Part shown: positions 1 through 8,634 of the stretch, in pieces
How the letters are laid out: each line of letters opens with the position of its first letter
Numbering within the stretch: position 1 is the stretch's first letter
NCBI GenBank assembly: GCA_023387815.1
Contig: JAEWHK010000031.1
Location: 1-29,834, forward strand
Source: Pseudomonadota bacterium
Lineage (GTDB): Bacteria > Pseudomonadota > Gammaproteobacteria > Burkholderiales > Burkholderiaceae_B
Direction: 5' to 3'
DNA length: 29,834 nt
Program-made: the position numbers and the translations under genes
Notes under the pieces: generated by a model
The model's database searches: none
Seen by the model: only the letters and a program-made list of their open reading frames with translations
Told to the model about the DNA's origin: nothing

Positions 1-50
1 TAGAACGGACGTTTTTTTGAGCCACCGCGGGCCAGACGAATAACCACCAT
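1..50 (-). CDS. rpsP: 30S ribosomal protein S16, N-terminal fragment (cut by window edge)
   Basis: Only the first 16 codons lie in the window; the rest runs off the left edge. The reading from the ATG at 50-48 is MVVIRLARGGSKKRPF, the highly conserved start of bacterial S16, a small-subunit protein that binds 16S rRNA during 30S assembly. A Shine-Dalgarno-like AAAGG lies at 62-58, seven bases before the ATG. A good promoter sits upstream at 95-124, so the gene has its own start of transcription rather than depending on alaS-tusA. In betaproteobacteria rpsP usually heads rpsP-rimM-trmD-rplS, which would lie to the left of this window (inferred). Confidence 0.9.
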   Translation of the reverse strand, partial: MVVIRLARGGSKKRPF

Positions 51-94
51 AGGTAGACCTTTGTGAATGAGTTCAGGAATTCTTAAAACAGACG

Positions 95-124
95 ATGATA
101 GCATTAAAATCATGCCCCTGCCAA
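95..124 (-). promoter_or_regulatory. Predicted sigma-70 promoter of rpsP
   Basis: On the minus strand there is a -35 box TTGGCA (124-119), an 18-bp spacer, and a -10 box TATCAT (100-95). Transcription would start near 88 and give a leader of about 38 nt before rpsP. The promoter lies in the gap after tusA, consistent with a separate ribosomal-protein operon. Confidence 0.6.
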
Positions 125-170
125 GAAAATTCCCTTAAAATACGTGAAAAACCGAATTAAAACAACAGAC

Positions 171-410
171 TTAGCGCCGTTGCAGATAATGAACAGCGCC
201 AGTCTCGGTTTCTTCCTGCGATAGCAAGGGATTGTGGGTCTGCTTGGAAAATGCCTGGAAGTCACGGACCGCATTGCGATCTGTCGTAATGATTTTAAGC
301 ACTTCCCCGCTTTGTATAGTGGCCAGTGCCTTTTTGGCACGCAGAATAGGCAGAGGACACGTCAGTCCTGTGGCATCCACGACCTGAACAAATGCGACAT
401 CTTCAGACAT
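171..410 (-). CDS. TusA/SirA/YedF-family sulfurtransferase-like protein
   Basis: A 79-residue protein with the family hallmark CPxP: TCPLPILRAKKAL starts at about residue 17, the cysteine being the persulfide-carrying residue of TusA-type proteins. The length and the ILRAKKAL helix match the family (about 75-80 residues, cytoplasmic). These proteins carry sulfur for tRNA 2-thiouridine or molybdenum cofactor synthesis, or have other sulfur-trafficking roles; which one applies cannot be read from the sequence. The gene follows alaS by 23 nt on the same strand and is probably cotranscribed with it. A purine-rich AAAGGATAGGAT lies just before the ATG. I leave the symbol empty because TusA, YedF and SirA paralogues cannot be told apart with certainty here. 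Confidence 0.85.
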   Translation of the reverse strand: MSEDVAFVQVVDATGLTCPLPILRAKKALATIQSGEVLKIITTDRNAVRDFQAFSKQTHNPLLSQEETETGAVHYLQRR

Positions 411-433
411 ATCCTATCCTTTTTAGCAAATGA

Positions 434-3049
434 CTACAGTCGGGATTCCACCCAGTCATGCACGCCGGCGACCGCAGCAGGCAGTGCTCCCACATCTGTA
501 CCGCCACCCATGGCCATATCGGGACGACCACCGCCTTTGCCGCCGATTTGCGCAGAAACGTGGGAAACCAGATCACCGGCTTTGACCTTGCCGGTCAGAT
601 CTGACGTGACGCCGGCAGCAACACTAATTTTACCTTCGCTTTCCGCGGCCAGCAGGACGATTCCGCTTTTGAGTGTGTTCTTCAGATTATCGATCATGCC
701 ACGCAGTGCTTTCGGATCTGCATTGGGAATGACGGCAGCCAGCAGGCGTGCGCCTTTGACCTCGATGGCCTGAGATGAAAGATCAGCACTGGAAGCTGCA
801 GCAAGTTTGGCCTTGAGCCTGTCCACCTCTTTCTCTCCGGCGCGCAGTTGCTCCTGAAGCAAGCGGGTGCGCTCCACCAGATCGGAGGCCGGAATTCTGA
901 GCACGGCGGCAGCCTGTTGCACAGACGCATTCAGATTCTGCACCCACTCAAAGGCATTGCGGCCGGTAACCGCTTCGATGCGTCGTATGCCTTCGCCAAC
1001 TCCACCCTCGGAAACAATCTTGAACAAACCAATGTCACCGGTGCGGGAGACGTGAGTTCCACCGCAGAGTTCGCGGGAAAAACCAATATCCAGAACCCTG
1101 ACGCTGTCGCCATACTTTTCACCAAACAGGGCCATGGCGCCTTCGGCCACGGCATCATCGAATGCCATCACCCGTGAACCCACCGGCGTATTGGCCAGCA
1201 CTTCACGATTGACAATGGCCTCGACGTCACGAATCTGCGCTGGCGTGACCGGCGCACCATGAGAAAAGTCAAAACGGGTTTTATCGGGGTCCACCAATGA
1301 ACCGCGCTGCTGTACGTGATCGCCCAGAACCTGTTTCAGGGCCTTGTGCAGCAGGTGGGTAGCCGAATGGTTACGCATGGTGTCCTGACGTCTGTCGGTA
1401 TCAACCATTGCCTCCAGTGCATCGCCCACTTTAATGCTACCCAGACTGACCGTGCCGTGATGTCCGAAAACATTAGGCTGGATTTTCTGGGTGTCGATCA
1501 CATCGAAGGCGGAGCCAAAACCCTTGAGCACACCGCTGTCGCCAACCTGGCCACCTGACTCGGCATAAAACGGTGTCGTGTCGAGCACAATAATGGCATC
1601 CTGACCTTCCTGCACCACATCCACGGCAGTGCCATCCACATACAGCGCCTGCACGGTCGCTGGCGATTGCAGCTGCTCATAGCCCTTGAACTGGGTTTGA
1701 GCACCTTCATACTGAAGATTGGCGGCCATTTTGAATTTGCCACTGGCCTTGGCCTGTGCTTTCTGCTGTGCCATGGCGCTGTCGTAACCGGCCTGATCCA
1801 CACTAAAGCCACGCTCACGGCAAACATCGGCGGTCAGGTCAAACGGAAAACCAAAGGTATCGTACAGGCGGAACGCAGTCTGGCCGTCCAGTTGACCGCC
1901 TTTGGGCAATGCCGACAGCTCGTCATTGAGAATACGCATGCCATTGACCAGCGTTTCCTGAAAGCGCACTTCTTCCTGACGAATTACACTGGAGACGCGC
2001 TCTGCCGCTTTGGCAAGCTCTGGAAAGGCTGCACCCATTTCCTGTACCAGATCGGCAACCAGCGTATGGAAGAAAGGGGTGGATTTGCCCAGTTGATAGC
2101 CGTGGCGCAAAGCCCGACGAATAATGCGGCGCAAGACATAACCGCGGCCCACATTGCCTGGAATGACGCCATCGACAATCATGAAGCTGCAGGCGCGGAT
2201 ATGGTCGGCAATCACCTTGAGCGAATTGTTGCTCAGGTCTGTGGTTCCGGTTTCACGCGCAGCCGCCTTGATCAGGTTCTGGAACAGGTCAATCTCGTAA
2301 TTGGAATGTACGTGCTGCAGCACGGCTGCAATGCGCTCCAGGCCCATACCGGTATCAACACAGGGGCGCGGCAGCGGTGTCATATTGCCCTGCTGATCGC
2401 GCTCAAACTGCATGAACACCAGATTCCAGATTTCGATATAACGGTCGCCATCTTCTTCGGGCGATCCCGGTGGACCACCCCAGACGCCTGGTCCGTGATC
2501 ATAGAAAATTTCAGAGCAAGGGCCGCAAGGACCGGTATCGGCCATTTGCCAGAAGTTGTCCGAGGCGTAGCGGGCACCTTTGTTGTCGCCGATACGAATA
2601 ATGCGTTCGGCGGGTACGCCAATTTCCTTCAGCCAGATATCGTAAGCTTCGTCATCTTCCTGATAGACGGTCACCCAGAGTTTCTCTGCCGGCAGCTTGT
2701 AGACTGTGGTGAGCAGTTCCCAGGCATAGCGAATGGCATCGTGCTTGAAATAGTCGCCAAAGCTGAAATTGCCCAGCATTTCGAAAAAGGTATGGTGCCT
2801 GGCGGTGTACCCGACGTTTTCCAGGTCATTATGTTTGCCGCCTGCCCGCAGACAGCGCTGCGACGACGTCGCACGCGAATACGGACGCGTTTCCTTGGCG
2901 GTGAACACATCCTTGAACTGCACCATCCCCGAATTGGTAAACAGCAATGTAGGGTCATTGCCTGGCACCAGGGATGAGGAAGGCACAATCGTATGCGCTT
3001 TTGATTCGAAAAAGTGCAGGAACTTCTGGCGGATGTCAGCGGCTTTCAT
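434..3049 (-). CDS. alaS: Alanine--tRNA ligase
   Basis: An 871-residue class II aminoacyl-tRNA synthetase that charges tRNA-Ala and clears mischarged Ser- and Gly-tRNA-Ala; E. coli AlaRS has 876 residues. The N-terminal catalytic core is clear: FTNSGMVQFKDVF, then RCLRAGGKHNDLENVG and HHTFFEMLGNFSFGDYFK. The editing domain carries both zinc motifs: HSATH (His561 and His565) and CGGTH (Cys662 and His666), corresponding to E. coli H564/H568 and C666/H670. A C-terminal coiled-coil and C-Ala domain follow, ending in a Gly-rich GGKGGGRPDMAMGGG segment. The reading frame is intact. It is separated from the parE operon by the hairpin at 3112-3152 and likely uses a promoter with a perfect TATAAT at 3090-3085. 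tusA follows 23 nt downstream. Confidence 0.98.
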   Translation of the reverse strand: MKAADIRQKFLHFFESKAHTIVPSSSLVPGNDPTLLFTNSGMVQFKDVFTAKETRPYSRATSSQRCLRAGGKHNDLENVGYTARHHTFFEMLGNFSFGDYFKHDAIRYAWELLTTVYKLPAEKLWVTVYQEDDEAYDIWLKEIGVPAERIIRIGDNKGARYASDNFWQMADTGPCGPCSEIFYDHGPGVWGGPPGSPEEDGDRYIEIWNLVFMQFERDQQGNMTPLPRPCVDTGMGLERIAAVLQHVHSNYEIDLFQNLIKAAARETGTTDLSNNSLKVIADHIRACSFMIVDGVIPGNVGRGYVLRRIIRRALRHGYQLGKSTPFFHTLVADLVQEMGAAFPELAKAAERVSSVIRQEEVRFQETLVNGMRILNDELSALPKGGQLDGQTAFRLYDTFGFPFDLTADVCRERGFSVDQAGYDSAMAQQKAQAKASGKFKMAANLQYEGAQTQFKGYEQLQSPATVQALYVDGTAVDVVQEGQDAIIVLDTTPFYAESGGQVGDSGVLKGFGSAFDVIDTQKIQPNVFGHHGTVSLGSIKVGDALEAMVDTDRRQDTMRNHSATHLLHKALKQVLGDHVQQRGSLVDPDKTRFDFSHGAPVTPAQIRDVEAIVNREVLANTPVGSRVMAFDDAVAEGAMALFGEKYGDSVRVLDIGFSRELCGGTHVSRTGDIGLFKIVSEGGVGEGIRRIEAVTGRNAFEWVQNLNASVQQAAAVLRIPASDLVERTRLLQEQLRAGEKEVDRLKAKLAAASSADLSSQAIEVKGARLLAAVIPNADPKALRGMIDNLKNTLKSGIVLLAAESEGKISVAAGVTSDLTGKVKAGDLVSHVSAQIGGKGGGRPDMAMGGGTDVGALPAAVAGVHDWVESRL

Positions 3050-3084
3050 TGATAGGATGTGACAAAAAAATTTGGTAACCCGTT

Positions 3085-3090
3085 ATTATA
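3085..3090 (-). promoter_or_regulatory. Candidate -10 box for alaS
   Basis: The minus strand has a consensus TATAAT about 36 bp before the alaS ATG, which would give a leader of roughly 30 nt. No good -35 hexamer lies at 16-18 bp; the -35 region falls in the T-rich flank of the upstream terminator hairpin. The assignment rests on the -10 alone. Confidence 0.4.
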
Positions 3091-3111
3091 AGATGTCTTT
3101 TGATAAAAGCT

Positions 3112-3160
3112 AGCCGGGCTGCACAAATCCCGAAGGAATGTGCAGCCCGGCTTTTTCTCT
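3112..3160 (-). terminator. Strong, probably bidirectional intrinsic terminator after the parE-parC-reductase operon
   Basis: There is a perfect 14-bp stem, AGCCGGGCTGCACA (3112-3125) against TGTGCAGCCCGGCT (3139-3152), with a 13-nt loop. On the minus strand it is followed by AGCTTTTATC and would stop transcripts from the reductase gene, about 100 nt after its stop codon. On the plus strand it is followed by a better tract, TTTTCTCT, although no plus-strand gene ends here. Confidence 0.8.
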
Positions 3161-3255
3161 CGTTAACGGTAGGCTCCCGCACACGAATAAAAGTGACACC
3201 TGAGCCATTAAATCGCCGCGCGAAAGCCTGTCTGTTCTGCAGGTACTGTGCCCGC

Positions 3256-4296
3256 TCAGCTGCGGATCACATCGGCTTCAGACGTAAAGGAATCAGCGAA
3301 GAATTCCTCTTCCGGCAGCTGGCAAAGCCCCGTATATTCCGTACGGGCACTATTGACAACAATGGGCGCGCCACAGGCGTAGACCTGATGTGCGGAGAGA
3401 TCAGGAAAATCCTGAATCACGGCCTTGTGGACGAAGCCGGTGCGGCCAGTCCAGGCGTCTTCGGGCTGCGCGTCCGACACCACGGGAACATAGGTAAAGA
3501 ACGGCAGATCTTTTTCCCACTGCTGTGCCAGCGTGTGCATATACAGATCACCCGGGCGACGTCCGCCCCAGTAAAGCGTGACCGGGCGCGTGATCCCTTT
3601 GGCGATGATGTGTTCCATCATTGCCTTGATCGGTGCAAATCCGGTGCCACTGGCCAGGAAAATCACAGGCTTGTCACTGTCGTCCCGCAGGAAAAATGAA
3701 CCCAGCGGACCCTCTACCCGCAGAATTTCGCGCACTTTCATCTGCGTCGCGCCGGCACCGAATACATGGTCGGTAAAGACGCCGCCGGGCAAATGGCGAA
3801 TGTGAAGTTCTACAGGTTCCGTGCCATTCGGTGCCGTGGCCATGGAAAAACTGCGCCGCTTGCCATCTTTCAGGATGAATTCAATATACTGCCCTGCGTA
3901 ATAGCGGAATGGCTCGGTCGCCGGCAGTTGCAGTTTGACCATCATGACATCGTCAGCCAGTTTGTCCAGCGCCATCACGCGCGCCGGCATTTTGCGAATC
4001 TGTATGTCGCTGGCCATGCGCACTTCGCGCACTTCGATATCCATATCACTGGTGGCATGGGCCTGACAGAAAAGTGTATACCCTTCGCTCACCTCTTCAG
4101 CAGACAGAATCTGGGCCGGCGCCGGACCGGCATCAAACGTGCCGGACAGCACTTTGCCCTTGCATGTGGAGCAGGAACCGCTGCGACAGCTGTAAGGCAG
4201 AACATAGCCGGCATCCAGCGCCGCATCCAGAATGGTCTGCCCCTCTCTGGCCTCGAACTGATGGTTACTGGGATGGACCGTCACTTTATATCCCAC
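3256..4296 (-). CDS. Ferredoxin-type 2Fe-2S/FAD/NAD(P) oxidoreductase (CDP-6-deoxy-glucoseen reductase-like)
   Basis: A 346-residue three-domain electron-transfer protein. An N-terminal plant-type 2Fe-2S ferredoxin domain has Cys37, Cys42, Cys45 and Cys77 (C-x4-C-x2-C...C). An FAD-binding domain follows, with RSFSMATAP and HIRHLPGGVFTDHVF. The C-terminal NAD(P) domain has FLASGTGFAPIKAM and YACGAPIVV. This layout is shared by phenol hydroxylase, toluene and methane monooxygenase reductases and AscD/RfbI. Homologues in Alcaligenaceae are often named CDP-6-deoxy-delta-3,4-glucoseen reductase, but no deoxysugar genes are nearby, so the electron acceptor is unknown. Translation starts with GTG at 4296; its AAGGAG ribosome site lies inside the last codons of parC, only 4 nt separate the genes, and translational coupling is likely. 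The operon ends at the hairpin at 3112-3152. Confidence 0.85.
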   Translation of the reverse strand: MGYKVTVHPSNHQFEAREGQTILDAALDAGYVLPYSCRSGSCSTCKGKVLSGTFDAGPAPAQILSAEEVSEGYTLFCQAHATSDMDIEVREVRMASDIQIRKMPARVMALDKLADDVMMVKLQLPATEPFRYYAGQYIEFILKDGKRRSFSMATAPNGTEPVELHIRHLPGGVFTDHVFGAGATQMKVREILRVEGPLGSFFLRDDSDKPVIFLASGTGFAPIKAMMEHIIAKGITRPVTLYWGGRRPGDLYMHTLAQQWEKDLPFFTYVPVVSDAQPEDAWTGRTGFVHKAVIQDFPDLSAHQVYACGAPIVVNSARTEYTGLCQLPEEEFFADSFTSEADVIRS

Positions 4297-4300
4297 GACT

Positions 4301-6628
4301 TCACTCCTTGTCTGCCGCCATGACAGGCAGCAATGTTATGTTCTTCATACGCACATCAAACAACCTTCCCTTGCGTGCCCGCTTGCCAACGTAATCGGTC
4401 AGCGCCTGCAGGCTCAGGATATCTTCGGTGTGCTTGTTGCGATAAATGCCGGACACTATCATGCCGCCCTCGCCGACAGGAATCACCTGTGCCAGGCTGT
4501 CGGCAGCATCCAGCGTCATCAGCTGTGTTCCACGACCACCACCTGCCAGCGACTTCACGTCGGCCAGATCAATAATCAGGATTTTGCCCTTGGCCGTATA
4601 CATGGCCAGATGAGTACTGTTTTCAAAGACCGGGACCGGACGCAGCAGATGTTGCTGTTCCTCTACCGTGACAAACTGTTTGCCCGCTTTCTGACGGCTT
4701 GTCATGTCGGACAGTTTTGTGGTGAAACCCAGACCGTTGCTTTGCATCAGCAGCCAGCGACTGTTGGCCGCCCCGGCCACAAAATGCGTGATCTGGGTAC
4801 CGCGTTCAAGATCCACCATGGAAGTGACCGGCTGACCATCTCCGCGAGCGGATGGAAGCGTTGATACGGCAACTGAATAGACGCGACCGTTGCTGCCCAG
4901 CGCAATCAGCGTATCTGTGCTCTGGCACTCGTAGGCGGCGTACATACGGTCGCCGGTCTTGAAACCGAACTGCGTATGATCGTGCCCATGTCCTTGCCGC
5001 GAACGCAGCCAGCCCTTCTCGGAAACGATGACCGTGACAGGTTCCTGCACAACACGCGTTTCCAGAACCGCCCTTTCGGCCTCTTCAATCAGGGTACGCC
5101 GAGGATCGCCGTATTTTTTGGCATCGGCTTCAATTTCCTTGCCAATCATGCGCTTGAGCGCGCCCGGATTTTCCAGCAGTTCTTCCAGTTTTTTCTGTTC
5201 ATCACGTTTGTCATTGAGCTCCTGCTCAATCTTGAAGCCTTCGAGTTTCGCCAGCTGCCGCAACCGCATTTCCAGAATGTCTTCAGCCTGCCTTTCGGTC
5301 AGGGAAAAGCGTGCCATCAGAGCCGGACGGGGTTCATCCGATTCACGAATGGTCTGAATCACTTCATCAACATTCAGGTAAACAACCATGCGCCCTTCCA
5401 GCACATGGATACGATCCAGTACCTTATCCAGTCGGTACTGAGTACGTCGCGTCACGGTTTGTGTGCGGAAGGTGAGCCACTCTTCCAGAATCGTACGCAG
5501 GTTGCGCTGGCGTGGACGACCGTCAATACCAATGCAGACCAGGTTGACCGAGACCGTTCCTTCCATGCTGGTCTGTGCCAGCAACAGGTTCACAAATTCA
5601 TTGCGATCGATGCGTGACGATTTTGGCTCAAACACCAGACGTACCGCCGCTTCACGGCCGGATTCATCGCGTACCGCATCGAGCATACCCAGCATGGCAG
5701 ACTTGTTCGCCTGCTGCTCTGGGGTCAGCGTTTTCTTGCCGGCCCTGACTTTTGGATTGGTGATCTCTTCAATCTCTTCCAGCACTTTCTGGCATGAGGT
5801 ATTCGGCGGCAGTTCCGTGACCACCAGTTGCCACTGACCACGGGCCATTTCTTCAAATTCCCAGCGAGCGCGGGCCTTGAGTGAGCCACGACCCGACGAG
5901 TAGATAGAGGCAATATCACTGGCTGGCGTGATGATTTGTGCGCCACCCGCAAAGTCGGGACCAGGAATCAGCGAATAGAGTTCCTCGTCGGTCAGGCGAG
6001 GATGACGCAGCAATGCGACCGCGGCTGCCGCCACTTCCTGCAGATTGTGCGAAGGCACTTCGGTCGCCATCCCGACCGCAATGCCCGAAGCGCCGTTGAG
6101 CAGCATGACAGGCAGCCGGGCAGGCAGCATTTGCGGTTCCTGCTGGCTTCCGTCGTAGTTGGGCACAAAATCGACCGTTCCTTCGTCAATCTCTCCGAGC
6201 AGGACATCAGCGATGGGTGTCAGCCTCGCTTCGGTATATCGCATCGCTGCGGCGCCGTCGCCATCGCGCGAACCGAAATTGCCCTGACCATCAATCAGCG
6301 GATAGCGCAACGTGAAATCCTGCGCCATGCGAACCAGCGCATCATAGGCCGCCTGATCGCCATGGGGATGGAACTTACCCAGAACATCACCCACAACGCG
6401 CGCAGATTTCACCGGTTTGGCACCCGCACGCAGCCCCATTTCATTCATTGCATACAGAATGCGCCGCTGCACGGGTTTCTGGCCATCGCCGACATCGGGC
6501 AATGCCCGCCCGCGCACGACTGAAACCGCATAATCCAGATAAGCCTGCTCTGCATACAGACCCAGGGTGATGGTTTCGTCGTCGGGACGCTCTGCTTCAA
6601 ACAGGTCCGTTTGATCTTGATCAGTCAT
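4301..6628 (-). CDS. parC: DNA topoisomerase IV subunit A
   Basis: A 775-residue type IIA topoisomerase cleavage subunit that, with ParE, decatenates daughter chromosomes. The length fits ParC (752 residues in E. coli) rather than the longer GyrA, and pairing with parE supports this. The active-site tyrosine is Tyr131 in AAMRYTEARL. The DNA-gate helix reads KFHPHGDQAAYDALVRM: at the positions equal to E. coli Ser80 and Glu84, the main quinolone-contact sites, it has Gln92 and Asp96. A GyrA-type C-terminal beta-propeller region follows (from about residue 500). Its ATG overlaps the parE stop by one base (TAATG), indicating translational coupling. The end of the gene carries the ribosome site of the next gene. 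Confidence 0.97.
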   Translation of the reverse strand: MTDQDQTDLFEAERPDDETITLGLYAEQAYLDYAVSVVRGRALPDVGDGQKPVQRRILYAMNEMGLRAGAKPVKSARVVGDVLGKFHPHGDQAAYDALVRMAQDFTLRYPLIDGQGNFGSRDGDGAAAMRYTEARLTPIADVLLGEIDEGTVDFVPNYDGSQQEPQMLPARLPVMLLNGASGIAVGMATEVPSHNLQEVAAAAVALLRHPRLTDEELYSLIPGPDFAGGAQIITPASDIASIYSSGRGSLKARARWEFEEMARGQWQLVVTELPPNTSCQKVLEEIEEITNPKVRAGKKTLTPEQQANKSAMLGMLDAVRDESGREAAVRLVFEPKSSRIDRNEFVNLLLAQTSMEGTVSVNLVCIGIDGRPRQRNLRTILEEWLTFRTQTVTRRTQYRLDKVLDRIHVLEGRMVVYLNVDEVIQTIRESDEPRPALMARFSLTERQAEDILEMRLRQLAKLEGFKIEQELNDKRDEQKKLEELLENPGALKRMIGKEIEADAKKYGDPRRTLIEEAERAVLETRVVQEPVTVIVSEKGWLRSRQGHGHDHTQFGFKTGDRMYAAYECQSTDTLIALGSNGRVYSVAVSTLPSARGDGQPVTSMVDLERGTQITHFVAGAANSRWLLMQSNGLGFTTKLSDMTSRQKAGKQFVTVEEQQHLLRPVPVFENSTHLAMYTAKGKILIIDLADVKSLAGGGRGTQLMTLDAADSLAQVIPVGEGGMIVSGIYRNKHTEDILSLQALTDYVGKRARKGRLFDVRMKNITLLPVMAADKE

Positions 6629-8634
6629 TACACATCCACTTCTGCTAAGTTACCTTTGTCTTCGAGCCAGCTGCGTCGCTGCGCCGACTCACCCTTGCCC
6701 ATCAGCATATCGAACATGCTGCGCGTCTGATCGGCGGTGAGTTCGCCATAGCCCACGGGTAACAGACGCCGCGTGTCAGGATTCATGGTGGTCTCCCACA
6801 ACTGCTCGGCACTCATCTCGCCCAGACCCTTGAATCGGCTGATGCTCAGTGAAGCAGGCTTGACGCCGTCTTTCTGTACCAGCTTGTCCTGCACGGCTTC
6901 GAGTTCAGACTCATCCAGGCAGTAAAGCTTGCGCGCCGGACGCTTGCCCTGGGCGGGCACATCTACGCGAAACAGCGGCGGCTTGGCGATAAAGACAAAA
7001 CCGTTTTCGACGAGACGCGGAAAGTGACGATAGAAAAGCGTCAGCAGCAGCACCTGAATATGTGAACCATCCACGTCCGCATCCGACAGAATGCAGATGC
7101 GGCGGTAACGCAGGCCAGACAGATCAGGATTGTCATTCGGACCGTGAGGATCCACGCCGATTGCCACAGCAATATCGTGAATTTCGTTGTTGGCAAACAA
7201 ACGATCCTTTTCCACTTCCCAGGAATTGAGCACTTTACCGCGCAGCGGCAGGACAGCCTGAAACTCTTTGTTGCGGCCCATTTTGGCCGAACCGCCGGCG
7301 GAGTCGCCCTCTACCAGAAAGACTTCGGTACGCGTGCTGTCAGACGATTCACAATCGGTCAGCTTGCCGGGAAGAACGGCCACACCGGAGCTCTTGCGTT
7401 TTTCCACTTTCTGCGCCGAGCGCGTACGGACCTGCGCCTGACGGATGGCCAGTTCAGCCAGTTTTTTGCCCGCTTCCACATTGCTGTTGAGTCGCAGCTC
7501 GAAAGAGGTTTTGGCAAAACCGCCGACCAGTCTGACTGCATCGCGGTTGTTAAGCCGCTCTTTAATCTGCCCTTGAAACTGCGGATCCAACACCTTGGCG
7601 GACAGTACAAAACTGGCCCGGGAAAACACATCTTCGGGCAGCAGCTTGATGCCTTTGGGCAGCAGATTATGCAGCTCGATAAAGCTCTTGAGCGCGTTAT
7701 AAAGACCTTCGCGCAGACCCGCTTCGTGCGTACCGCCTGCAGAGGTTGGAATCAGGTTGACATACGATTCCCTGACGACCTGCCCTTCGGCGGTCCAGGC
7801 AACAGCCCATTCGGCACCCTCGCCGTCGGCAAAATAATCGCTGGTTTTGTCTGCATACTGGCTGTCGGCAAAGACCGGTACCAGCAATTCTTCATCAGAC
7901 AATGCTTCCGTGAGGTAGCCGGTGAGTCCTTTCTCGTACAACCATTTCTTTTCTTCGCCCGTTTTCTCGTTGACCAGGACGACCGTCACACCCGGCATGA
8001 GCACCGCCTTGCTGCGCAACAGCCTGACAAGTTCATTCATGGGGATCTGGGCGGTATCGAAGTACTTTGGGTCGGGCCAGATGCGCACGCGCGTACCGGT
8101 TTTCCTGCGTGGAACAGCGTCGCCCTTGCGGTTCAGCGGCGTCTTTACATATCCGCCATCGGCAAAAACCAGCTGATATTCGGCACTGTCGCGCCACACC
8201 GTGACTTCCATGCGCGTTGAAAGCGCATTGGTTACCGATACACCCACTCCATGCAGGCCACCGGAAAAGGCGTAAGCGCCGCCCGCCTTCTTGTCGAATT
8301 TGCCGCCGGCATGCAGGCGCGTGAAGACAATTTCCACCACCGGCGCCTTCTCTTCGGGATGCAGACCAACGGGAATACCACGACCATCATCTTCCACAGT
8401 CATGCTGCCATCGGTGTTGACGGTAACGGTGATCTGTTTGCCGAATCCCGCCAGTGCTTCATCGGCAGCATTGTCGATAACTTCCTGAATAATATGAAGG
8501 GGATTCTCGGTGCGGGTGTACATGCCCGGGCGTTCACGCACGGGCTCCAGGCCTTTCAGGACCCGGATGGATGCTTCGTCATAGCTTTGCTTGGCGGCCA
8601 CGTGTTTCTCAATACTGTTCAAAAAAACAGACAT
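6628..8634 (-). CDS. parE: DNA topoisomerase IV subunit B
   Basis: A 668-residue ATPase subunit of topoisomerase IV; E. coli ParE has 630. The GHKL ATPase fold shows EVIDNAADEALAG, VEDDGRGIPVG and GGLHGVGVSVTNALS. The TOPRIM domain shows EVFLVEGDSAGGSAKMGR and DADVDGSHIQVLLLTLF, whose acidic residues bind Mg2+ for DNA cleavage. The C-terminus has the RFKGLGEMSAEQLWETTMNP segment typical of GyrB and ParE. It is the first gene of parE-parC-reductase and is transcribed away from trxA. The 293-bp region upstream must hold its promoter; I see no convincing -35/-10 pair, though a 12-bp palindrome sits there (8688-8699). Confidence 0.97.
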   Translation of the reverse strand: MSVFLNSIEKHVAAKQSYDEASIRVLKGLEPVRERPGMYTRTENPLHIIQEVIDNAADEALAGFGKQITVTVNTDGSMTVEDDGRGIPVGLHPEEKAPVVEIVFTRLHAGGKFDKKAGGAYAFSGGLHGVGVSVTNALSTRMEVTVWRDSAEYQLVFADGGYVKTPLNRKGDAVPRRKTGTRVRIWPDPKYFDTAQIPMNELVRLLRSKAVLMPGVTVVLVNEKTGEEKKWLYEKGLTGYLTEALSDEELLVPVFADSQYADKTSDYFADGEGAEWAVAWTAEGQVVRESYVNLIPTSAGGTHEAGLREGLYNALKSFIELHNLLPKGIKLLPEDVFSRASFVLSAKVLDPQFQGQIKERLNNRDAVRLVGGFAKTSFELRLNSNVEAGKKLAELAIRQAQVRTRSAQKVEKRKSSGVAVLPGKLTDCESSDSTRTEVFLVEGDSAGGSAKMGRNKEFQAVLPLRGKVLNSWEVEKDRLFANNEIHDIAVAIGVDPHGPNDNPDLSGLRYRRICILSDADVDGSHIQVLLLTLFYRHFPRLVENGFVFIAKPPLFRVDVPAQGKRPARKLYCLDESELEAVQDKLVQKDGVKPASLSISRFKGLGEMSAEQLWETTMNPDTRRLLPVGYGELTADQTRSMFDMLMGKGESAQRRSWLEDKGNLAEVDV

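Noticed and set aside
1667..2977. 436-codon open frame on the plus strand opposite alaS
   Set aside because: It mirrors alaS codon structure, has no recognisable domain, and alaS on the other strand is certain.
7144..8220. 358-codon open frame on the plus strand opposite parE
   Set aside because: Antisense shadow of parE with no family resemblance.
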